A DNA stretch of 64,000 nucleotides. Source: Arthrinium phaeospermum. Its lineage: Eukaryota; Ascomycota; Sordariomycetes; Amphisphaeriales; Apiosporaceae. Shown piece by piece: positions 56,629 to 64,000 of the stretch. Where the stretch lies: NCBI GenBank assembly GCA_006503535.1, contig QYRS01000002.1, positions 248,001-312,000 of the forward strand, given 5' to 3'. The notes below the pieces were generated by a model. The model was not told the origin of the DNA and searched no databases. It worked only from the letters and a program-made list of their open reading frames with translations. Numbering within the stretch: position 1 is the first letter of the stretch; every line of letters begins with the position of its first letter. The position numbers and the translations under genes are program-made.

Positions 56629-57849
56629 CTAGTCTTGATAAGCATGTATTCTAGGTAACACAACAGCAAAAATGAATATTGGAAGCAAGAAGTCCCCTGA
56701 GATGGGGGAGAGGGAGAAAAGGAGAAAGAACAACATCCGTGAATACGACCGCCAAAAGAGAATTGGGGTACAGAACGATGACGGATGCCGCGCATATATA
56801 CCTCCCCCACGTTCCGGCTGTCGTGCTTGTCTGTGCGCCCAGAGAAACCATTTTGGGAGGCCTAGACTGCCAATCTTGGTTTTTTAGGTTTCGCAGCAGG
56901 CAGCAGGTCATCTGCTAGGGCTGCACTCCAGATTGGTCCGGACAATAGCGGGCCGCCGCAGGCGTAGAGTTACACGACATGACCGGGGGTTTGGGATGGC
57001 AGAGTCATGGTTGGGACGGTTCGAACCCGCTTCCGGGCTGCGCCATGACAGCAACGAATCCGGGTGCGATAAATGTCGGCTGATAACGAGTCGGCTCGCA
57101 CAACTTGGAACACTCGGGGTGATAAAGCATTGCCGTAAATACGCAACGCATTTGTTGGTATCGTTCTCTTTGGTCTTTGAAAAGAAGCTGAAGAACGGAG
57201 CCGGCAACCGATCAAGGGTAGTATCAGTCAGCTTGGCATGGACAGGGGTTCGATTCATTCTATTCCCCGGAAGCAACCAAGACGCTTACCCCGCAAATCC
57301 CCGCAAATCCTCGATACGACCCTTGACCAAGCTCACGTAGTATTCGCCCGGTGAAACTTCACGACTATCGAATGAAATCACCGTAAGGGATCACCGTCTT
57401 ACACCTCCATCGTTAAGTTGCCCCCAGATCCTGTTCTTACACTTCCAGTGCGACCACGCTTAGAGTGGTACACGTTCATTTTCACTGTTCTCCAATTCAT
57501 ACCAGGGTGCCCTAGTAAAGCATGGAAAGACCCATAAAGCCTAGTGCCCCCCAACTATATATTCCGAACTCAAATAGAGAACGATATGCTACACCCCGAA
57601 ATCTTCACGATATCCAGCAAATCCGAACATATACGGACCCCGTGGGTACAGACAGGTATGGAGACGGCGGTGTTACGTGGCAATATTGGTTGTAATGGGT
57701 CCGTCGTATCACGGCAGAATATATGTGGCTGCTTGCAAGACGTGTGGCGTGATTGCTCGGAAGATCCCGATATCCGACTCTAAGTCCAAACCACCTCCTA
57801 CTTCCTATCTTGTCCGCGCTGCCTTTTTCTCTCCATAGCTCCGACCGAG
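56629..57849. other. Divergent intergenic region
   Basis: Promoters of the ACS transporter and the HAD hydrolase are expected here. A TATATA element for the transporter is at 56795-56800. A GGTTCGAACC box at about 57017 is not part of a tRNA (see rejected list). No gene is supported. Confidence 0.55.
56795..56800 (-). promoter_or_regulatory. TATA-like element of the ACS transporter
   Basis: TATATA lies 167-172 bases upstream of the ATG at 56628, flanked by GC-rich sequence. Confidence 0.35.
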
Positions 57850-58692
57850 ATGATTTCCCTCGTCGCCTTCGACCTTGACAAGACGCTCGTCAGGTACAAA
57901 CAGCAGCCTCTACCCATCGAGGTGGTGGCCGCCATCAACTTCCTGCTGCGGGTGGCCCACGTGGCCCTCATCTGCCACGGGGCCTGGGAGGAGGTCGAGC
58001 CGCGCGTCGGCGCCCAGCTGGCCTCGGACATCCCCGACCTGACCAAGCTCTGGATCCTGCCGGCGGGCGGCACGAGCATCTACGGCTACCACCTCGCCGA
58101 CGACGGGCGCTTCAAGTACATCAACCGCTGGAACCTCTGGACCGACGAGGAGGTCGCGACCATGGTGTCGACGCTGGACGCGGCGCTGGCGGCCAAGGGC
58201 CTCGCGCCGGCGGCGGCCGCGATCCGGGGCCCGCGCGTCGAGTACTGCGGGTCCTACATCAAGCTGCACGTGCTGGGGCGCGGGACCGACGAGCCCACGA
58301 AAGACGCGTGGGACCCGGACGACACCAAGCGCCGCCGCGTCGAGGCCGACATGCGGGCGCGCCTGCACCGGATCGGCCTGCTGCAGCAGGGGCTGTACCG
58401 CGACGGCCTGCTGCTCTATAAAGACGGGATGCTGCCCGAGTTCGAGATCCGCGTCGGGCACGGCGACACGCTGGATATCACGCGCGACGAGGGCCTGCAG
58501 CGCTTTGCTTGTTATCATCGGCTCGAGGAGATCACGGGCGTGCCGCGCAGCCAGATGCTGTGGGTCGGGCCCCGCGACGATAAGCCTGGCAAGGATCAGT
58601 GTATTGTGCTGAATAGCGAGCACCACACGTTTGTGGAGAACCTCGGGGAGGCGGTGGCGACGATTCGGGCCATTACTGCGTGTCTTTCTTGA
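57850..58692 (+). CDS. HAD-superfamily hydrolase
   Basis: This is a single-exon frame of 280 residues. Motif I is at the very N-terminus: VAFDLDKTL, with nucleophile Asp8 and Asp10 of DxDxT. ALICHGAWEEVEP stands where motif II should be, LPAGGTSIYGYHL begins the cap, and LWVGPRDDKPGKDQ is a possible motif IV acidic site, with Asp(Asp) after GPR. The VGxxD-like position and the alpha/beta cap resemble the phosphomannomutase/HAD-IIB group, but the DLDKT core differs from the DxDGT of true phosphomannomutases. I assign phosphatase-type HAD hydrolase only, substrate unknown. GC content is very high compared with its flanks. The start is the first ATG and leaves no leader. Confidence 0.65.
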   Translation: MISLVAFDLDKTLVRYKQQPLPIEVVAAINFLLRVAHVALICHGAWEEVEPRVGAQLASDIPDLTKLWILPAGGTSIYGYHLADDGRFKYINRWNLWTDEEVATMVSTLDAALAAKGLAPAAAAIRGPRVEYCGSYIKLHVLGRGTDEPTKDAWDPDDTKRRRVEADMRARLHRIGLLQQGLYRDGLLLYKDGMLPEFEIRVGHGDTLDITRDEGLQRFACYHRLEEITGVPRSQMLWVGPRDDKPGKDQCIVLNSEHHTFVENLGEAVATIRAITACLS

Positions 58693-59413
58693 GCCGAGGG
58701 GCCGTACGAGTTGATGAAGCAGTAGGAGATTTAGGCGCGGGTTGAAAGGTTTGCCGCAGGTTGTGACATGATACGGCCATAATATCAGAAAGGCAAACCT
58801 GTGCAATTGCCAACTGGCGGACAACGTATCTGCGAGATATACAGAAGACGCGGAGGTAATATAGTATCGGGCTGGATCTTCTCCTTATGCACTTGAAGTA
58901 CTGGTTGTCGCCCTTGATTCATATGCAGAATAAAAGTGACGAAAGGGCTTCGCTACCTGGATGTGGGAGAACTTGAGAATCTGAGACATGGACATGGGAC
59001 ACGCGGGATCACTAGTTCCCACCAGTGAAAGGGGCAAATCAAGGTTTGCTGCTGTCTCATACGACGCAAGGCTGTTCGAATAGTTTGCACCAGAATAGCA
59101 GCAGGGTCTCGGGCACTTACAGGCCTCCCTTTCCTTTTCTTCGTGCTGGCGTTAGTGGGTCTCAAGGGAGTTGGTTGTTTGCGATAGAAAAGGACCTGCA
59201 GTCACCCACCCTTGCACGTGGTCGCTGCAATCATTCGCTGCGGCCACATGAAATCATGTGTGACCCCAATTTCTATATAATAGTTCGATACTCTCACCAT
59301 ATCTTCTACATGTATTGAACTACAGCACTTCCAATCCGACTCACAAGCAACTTCTTAGTTGGCCCTCATTGCCAAATTCTTATTCAGATACAGGGAACCC
59401 CTTCTTGGTGTTT
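58693..59413. other. Intergenic with TATA box for secreted protein
   Basis: This 0.7-kb stretch has no coding signal. TATATAA at 59274-59280 lies 134 bases before the next start. Confidence 0.55.
59274..59280 (+). promoter_or_regulatory. TATA box of the small secreted protein gene
   Basis: TATATAA occurs in an otherwise ordinary upstream region, 134 bases before the ATG at 59414. Confidence 0.4.
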
Positions 59414-59786
59414 ATGAAAATGCAGGTAAGGCGCTCATCACCAATTTCCCATCACAACTTCTTTTCATTCTGGACATCGGCGGCTTACCCTCTACCACCA
59501 CCTGAAATAGGTCCCACGCGGTCTCTTCATCCTTATCGCCACCATTGGTACCTCGCAGCTGACTGTTGCCGCCCCCACTGCCGCGCCAAAGCAAAGCGTT
59601 GCGCAGGCCAGCACCTACTATCTCGACTGCGGCTCCAACTCGGTCACCAACCTGTGCTCGGCCAAGAACTCGGATACCCACTGCAACCCGACCACAGGCG
59701 AGTTGACGACCTCGCTGGCCGGCACTTGCGGGGCCTGCAAGTGCATCAAGGAAGCTGTCTGCACACGAGGATGCGCTCGAAATTGA
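59414..59786 (+). CDS. Small secreted cysteine-rich protein (95 residues)
   Basis: There are two exons: a 12-base first exon (59414-59425, MKMQ) then 59511-59786 after a GTAAGG...TAG intron. The joined N-terminus MKMQVPRGLFILIATIGTSQLTVA is a good signal peptide, and the mature part starts near APTAAPKQ. Eight cysteines (YLDCG, NLCSA, THCNP, GTCGACKC, AVCTRGC) fall in the last 53 residues, allowing four disulfides, and the protein ends GCARN. I do not recognise a named family. The layout is that of a fungal small secreted effector-like or cell-wall protein. Without the tiny first exon no ATG would open the signal peptide, so the gene is easily missed. Confidence 0.65.
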
Positions 59787-60417
59787 TTAAACGGACGTTT
59801 GGAATGCATGCCTCAAACAGTACTGATGGCACCACTGCATGTGCTGGGGGCATTTCTTTAATGGCCATGGAATGGGTCTCGGGTTCTAAAAGATGTCAGG
59901 GGGCGCGGATGCACCAGTACAATATTGTACGAGCAATCATCGTCACGACTTATTGAAAAAATTCACGTAATTTTCTTAAGGCACATAACAAATTTGCATA
60001 TCAAGAATACTTAAAGCATGGCCAGATTTGAGCCGTGTCGTCTTGCCTCGATCGTCTCTGCTTTGCTAGCCTTCTCAGTTAAATATCGTCAACCAATCTC
60101 CACTATCTTGGCATATATCCTTCCAAATTCGTCAGGAAGTTATTCATTCACACATTTCGCACTCGCATTCGCTTCTAAAGTTGGTGGTTCAACAAAAGGG
60201 TGCCAAGTGGAAAGGGGTTCGACGGCAAGTGGTAGGGACACAAAGGGGAAGGAGCTCTTATCGATAAGTCGATGACGTAGCCCCACACAGCCACTTCCTT
60301 AGCTCTCCCAACGTCAATGATTACGTGGGGAGCCATCGCTTTTCAACCTCCCGAACCCATCTTCTTCTGATCATTATTGTTGTCTGTCAAATTATTGCAG
60401 GCGCAATTACAGACAAG
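59787..60417. other. Intergenic, promoter of DUF726 gene
   Basis: Short frames only. A pyrimidine-rich stretch and ATTGCAG at 60394-60400 lie just upstream of the start, so a 5' UTR intron is possible. Confidence 0.5.
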
Positions 60418-62643
60418 ATGTTATCCGGAATCAAGAAGTTCGCGGGCGGTCTCCGCGACGGCGAAGACGGCCACCATGACGAGAAAGGCGGCAAGGAAGA
60501 GCAGTCGCTGACCACAATCCTCCCCACGCGCGAGGATAGAGCAAGCCTGCTGCTCCTCGTGGTCGAGTGCCTGGAGGAAATGCGCCAGCAGATGGCCAAC
60601 AACTTCGAGGCGGGCGACGTGGCGGAAGTAGACCCCACCAAGCTGGAAATTGCCCCTCAGTCTCAATCCAACGAGACCGCGCTCAACGTCAGCAATGACA
60701 AGGCCGCGGACCAGCCCGACAGCACCGACGACCCGCTGCCTTCCGCCGAAGGAGAAGCTGGTGAAGCGGCTCCCACCCCCGAGGAAAAGCTCCAGAAAGC
60801 CCAACAGCAGGCGCAGAAGCGACGGGAGCAGCTGGCCAAAGCGCTGGCCAAGGACGAGTTCGTCGCGCTCAAGAAAGCCGCGGTCGCGCATTTCGACGAG
60901 TGGCGGGATCAAGTCCTCGAGCGCGTCGGCGAGGTCGTCAACCAGGCTCCCGACGCGGACGACCCGGCCATCCAGAAAGCCAAGAACGAGGAGCTGCGCC
61001 GCCGCGACCACGACCAGCCATCTGCCGCTCCCGCGGGAGGCGCGGCTGCGGCTGCGGCTACCTCGCAGGATGACGGCGGTCTGGCCCAGTTGCAGAAAAC
61101 GTACCCCCCTCAAGCGACGCCACTGCGCGACCTCGAGGATGCCCACCGCATCTTGGTCATTCACTCCCTGCTCCTGCTCTTCCTCAGCCTCGAGACTTAC
61201 CAGTCGGAGTCGCGCGTCTTGATGCTGCGGCTCGCCAGCGCCCTCGCCGTCCCGCCCCAGGTCTTGGCCGAGGACGAAGGAAAGGTCGCCAACGGCCTGC
61301 TCGAAGCCGCTAAGCACATGAGCGCCGACGACCAGAGAGAGGCCCGCGTCGAGAAGAACTCGACGTCCCGCAAGTGGAAGGTCGGACTGGGTGCCGCGGC
61401 CGGTGCGGTCCTCATTGGTGTCACGGGAGGGCTGGCGGCGCCGCTGCTGGCTGCTGGTCTGGGCACCGTCATGGGAGGTCTGGGGCTCGGCGCCACCGCG
61501 ACGGCGGGCTACTTGGGTGCGCTGGCTGGGTCGGCCCCGCTCGTGGGCGTCTTGTTCGGCGCGTATGGAGCCAAGATGACGGGCCAGATGGTCGACGAGT
61601 ACGCGAAGGAGGTCGAAGACTTTGCTTTCCTGCCTGTCCATCCTGGCAAGCGGGGCAAGGAGAGCGAAAAGCGGCATCTGCGCGTCGCGATCGGCGTTTC
61701 TGGGTGGTTACTCGTGGAGGACGAGGTGGTGGATCCGTGGAAAGTATTTCTCTCCAGCAACACGGAAGCCTTCGCCCTGCGGTTTGAATTGGAGGCGCTG
61801 CTGAGTCTCGGCAATGCGCTGACGGGCTACGTGGCGAGCTATGCCTGGGGTTGGGCCAAGAAGGAGGTCATCAAACACACCATCTTTGCGGCTCTGGCTT
61901 CCGCGCTCACTCTCCCATACGGTCTCGCCAAGGCTTCACGGGTCATTGATAACCCGTTCAGCGTGGCCAAGTCGCGCAGTGACAAGGCGGGTGCGGTCCT
62001 GGCCGATGCGTTGATCCACAAGGTCCAGGGCGAGAGACCGGTCACGCTCATCGGCTACTCGATGGGCTCGAGAGTCATCTACGCGTGCCTGAACGAGCTA
62101 GCCAACCGCAAAGCCTTCGGCCTGGTGGAGTCGGTCTGCCTGATCGGCGCCCCCGTGCCGTCGGACACCGTGTCCTGGCGGCGCATCCGCTCCGTGGTCC
62201 CCGGCCGCATCGTCAACGTTTACTCGACCAAGGACTACCTGCTGGGCTACCTATACCGGACCAGCAGCCTGCAGTACGGCGTGGCGGGGCTGCAGCCCGT
62301 GCACGGTGTCGCGGGCGCCGAGAATGTCGACGTCTCGGACATGGTGGACGGGCACACGCAGTACCGCTTCCTGATCGGGTCGATCCTGCAGAAGGTCGGG
62401 GTCGAGGGCATCGACGCGGCCGTGGTGGGACAGCAGATGCGGGCGTTCCGCCGCGAGGAGGCGGACAAGAAAAAGAAGAAGGACGAGGAGAAGTTATCGC
62501 CCGAGGCGCGGGACGCGCAGCTGGAGAGGGAGGCGGGGCGGTTGGCGGACGAGCAGGGGGTACTATTCGGGCGGAGATTCGGCGGAAGGAGGTGCCGAAG
62601 CCGGCTTCGTCGGGGACGGAGGGGTCGCAGGTACACACTTTGA
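60418..62643 (+). CDS. DUF726 family membrane-associated alpha/beta hydrolase
   Basis: This is a single-exon gene of 741 residues. The C-terminal half matches the DUF726 family (TMCO4 in animals, Mil1 in yeast). It begins with a Gly/Ala-rich hydrophobic pair (VGLGAAAGAVLIGVTGGLAAPLLAAGLGTVMGG and GYLGALAGSAPLVGVLFGAYGAKMTG). It continues with LRVAIGVSGWL, WKVFLSSNTEAFALRFELEAL, a nucleophile elbow LIGYSMGSRVIY with Ser near residue 548, LIGAPVPSD and VNVYSTKDYLLGYLYR with the likely catalytic Asp. The GHTQYR segment gives the His. The N-terminal 220 residues are charged and probably disordered or coiled coil (EEKLQKAQQQAQKRREQLAKAL). The yeast relative works with clathrin adaptors at the Golgi. 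Whether this holds here is unknown. The start MLSGIKKFAGG was chosen over a non-ATG upstream extension. Confidence 0.88.
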   Translation: MLSGIKKFAGGLRDGEDGHHDEKGGKEEQSLTTILPTREDRASLLLLVVECLEEMRQQMANNFEAGDVAEVDPTKLEIAPQSQSNETALNVSNDKAADQPDSTDDPLPSAEGEAGEAAPTPEEKLQKAQQQAQKRREQLAKALAKDEFVALKKAAVAHFDEWRDQVLERVGEVVNQAPDADDPAIQKAKNEELRRRDHDQPSAAPAGGAAAAAATSQDDGGLAQLQKTYPPQATPLRDLEDAHRILVIHSLLLLFLSLETYQSESRVLMLRLASALAVPPQVLAEDEGKVANGLLEAAKHMSADDQREARVEKNSTSRKWKVGLGAAAGAVLIGVTGGLAAPLLAAGLGTVMGGLGLGATATAGYLGALAGSAPLVGVLFGAYGAKMTGQMVDEYAKEVEDFAFLPVHPGKRGKESEKRHLRVAIGVSGWLLVEDEVVDPWKVFLSSNTEAFALRFELEALLSLGNALTGYVASYAWGWAKKEVIKHTIFAALASALTLPYGLAKASRVIDNPFSVAKSRSDKAGAVLADALIHKVQGERPVTLIGYSMGSRVIYACLNELANRKAFGLVESVCLIGAPVPSDTVSWRRIRSVVPGRIVNVYSTKDYLLGYLYRTSSLQYGVAGLQPVHGVAGAENVDVSDMVDGHTQYRFLIGSILQKVGVEGIDAAVVGQQMRAFRREEADKKKKKDEEKLSPEARDAQLEREAGRLADEQGVLFGRRFGGRRCRSRLRRGRRGRRYTL

Positions 62644-64000
62644 TGAAGTAGAAGGGGATATATGATAGGAGCGAGGGGCACAGATGATACCAATGAGATA
62701 GATAGACGGGAATCGAATGCGGTTATTGGCGTCTGTTCTACACGGGTATCAAATCGACTTTGCTTGGAACGTCTTAAGAATGATATGGTCGGAGTTTCTA
62801 TGTGTAAGTCTGGGCTGGTCTGTCTAGTCTTTGCGGTATGTAGTCCTGTTTGATGGGAGTGCCAACCCCCATATATTCGCATTGATGATGGCGGAGGATA
62901 AACTCTTATCACATGTTTCCGTATCAGTGGCACGCAGATGCAAATCCTAGTCGAAACTCCTGACTGTTCTTTGACCTCACTACAAGCTTCTTTCAATATC
63001 TCGTTTCACCATATGTAGACATATGCCAGCAATGCAGGCCGTTGTTGCGAGGCGCCCCATGATTATTTGGAATAGGGGGGCTGGCTAGTTAAATGAGGCG
63101 TTGCGTGACTGCTTCAATTGCAACGATAGTCGAACAAACTCGTGACAATGGTTCAGTGATATCTACTCCCGAAGCTACGGGTGATATTTGTAGGTTGCAG
63201 CAGCACACCAAACTGTATATCCCAACTGACAAGAGGTGAAACTAGTAGTGCGCGTCTTCCGGTACGGAACGCAAACTAGACAAACTATGTGGAAGATGAC
63301 TAAGGGGAAGGCCTGGGTGGCTGAACTGCATAACTTTGATATGATACGAACAGGGGGCTGGAAAGGGAGGCGGCACTCACCCATGGAGGTTTGCAGTCGT
63401 GTGCCACTGGAGAAGGTCAAGTCAAAGCAACTCGAGTCAAGACATACTCATACGATAGTTTCACTTTGGAAGCATCTGGTTACTACTGAGCACAGTCCGC
63501 CACTAACTAAACTGCCCATGCAAAATGTAGCGATACTGGTATGAAGGCGATCGGAACTTCCTTAACAGCCCGGACACCGAACTCCGGATTCCCGTGCTGA
63601 TCAACGGGACTCGGTCAGCTCCAAGATCCACCCCCGCGCAGTCCCCCTTTTGTTCACGGGTGCTTCCGCGTAAGCGTTCTGCCCGACGTGACGCAGGGGA
63701 AGGAGTAGCCCTGTTTACTGAACCTAGGCTCGGGACTTGCCAGATGTCAATGTGCGGCGAGGATGCAGAGCCAACTCCGCATGTGCATGTAACACAGCTC
63801 AATTGCGCTCAAACCTAACTGGCATCTGGGATAATTCGGAACGGATTCGGAAGATGTCGGTATCGCAATGGACTGGTTTTGGTCACCAGGTAATACGTGA
63901 CGTGGGGTGTCCAGTTTACGATATTGCGATGGTGCGGGGGCTGAGTGGTTTGCTCGCATGATCTCTCGTGACTGGCAACTGTTCAGATGTCGAGTCGTAC
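62644..64000. other. Intergenic to the end of the window
   Basis: About 1.36 kb with short frames on both strands and no recognisable domain. A gene could begin beyond the window edge. Confidence 0.5.

Noticed and set aside
56990..57065. Possible tRNA with TGGCAGAGTCATGG and GGTTCGAACC boxes
   Set aside because: The two boxes are too close together, and no acceptor stem pairs around them.
57240..57275. GGTTCGATTC, resembling a tRNA B box
   Set aside because: No A box at a suitable distance and no foldable cloverleaf.
60421..61677. Antisense frame of 418 codons opposite the DUF726 gene
   Set aside because: Shadow of the plus-strand gene with Leu/Arg/Glu-rich translation and no family resemblance.

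Overview
This window comes from the nuclear genome of a filamentous ascomycete, most likely a sordariomycete. The signs are short spliceosomal introns (about 50-110 bp) with GT(A/G)AGT donors and CTRAC-type branch sites, GC-rich codon use, fungus-specific families (HET-C, NACHT-WD40 NLR, fungal rhodopsin-domain protein, DUF1749, DUF726, F-box proteins) and a DNA transposon destroyed by C-to-T mutation in the style of RIP. I see 22 protein-coding genes, no convincing tRNA or rRNA, and no bacterial-type features. Exon boundaries were worked out by hand and checked for reading-phase continuity.

Layout. 1.3-3.6 kb: an augmin (HAUS6-like) subunit. 4.3-7.4 kb: a 14-exon MFS sugar transporter on the minus strand. 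8.5-10.9 kb: a protein with a STAND-type N-terminal helical domain joined straight to ankyrin repeats. 11.2-12.2 kb: a DUF1749 alpha/beta hydrolase. 13.3-18.2 kb: two tandem amino-acid/choline permease paralogues, each preceded by a pair of TGCAGTTTGCT motifs at matching spacing. 19.6-21.0 kb: a seven-helix rhodopsin-domain protein. 21.4-22.9 kb: an F-box-like protein whose last exon lies beyond an apparent stop. 23.8-25.4 kb: an Mpv17/PMP22 mitochondrial membrane protein with an unusual N-terminal extension of two NUMOD1-like repeats. 26.9-28.9 kb: a single-pass membrane protein with a fucose-lectin-like ectodomain. 29.9-32.7 kb: HET-C. 32.9-34.6 kb: a second MFS sugar transporter. 36.2-37.1 kb: a secreted protein with ten cysteines. 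37.5-38.6 kb: a fungal protein of unknown function. 39.7-44.9 kb: a large NACHT-WD40 NLR. 45.5-47.3 kb: a cystathionine gamma-synthase-type PLP enzyme. 48.5-50.4 kb: a 1.9-kb RIP-mutated Tc1/mariner-type transposon with a TA target duplication. 50.5-51.4 kb: a 5'-incomplete gene. 51.7-52.5 kb: an F-box/DUF7730-like protein. 54.7-56.6 kb: an allantoate-permease-family transporter. 57.8-58.7 kb: an HAD hydrolase. 59.4-59.8 kb: a small secreted eight-cysteine protein. 60.4-62.6 kb: a DUF726 hydrolase.

How they fit together. The window mixes housekeeping genes (augmin, Mpv17, DUF726, cystathionine synthase) with nutrient transporters (two sugar, two amino-acid/choline, one allantoate/nicotinate-type) and self/non-self recognition or surface proteins (HET-C, the NLR, the STAND_N-ankyrin protein, the lectin-like receptor, two secreted cysteine-rich proteins). 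The last group lies beside the transposon-bearing, gene-poor part of the window. A functional link among these recognition genes is inference. The most unusual observations are the Mpv17-NUMOD1-like fusion, the repeated motif pairs upstream of the duplicated permeases, and the sharply bounded RIP inside the transposon.
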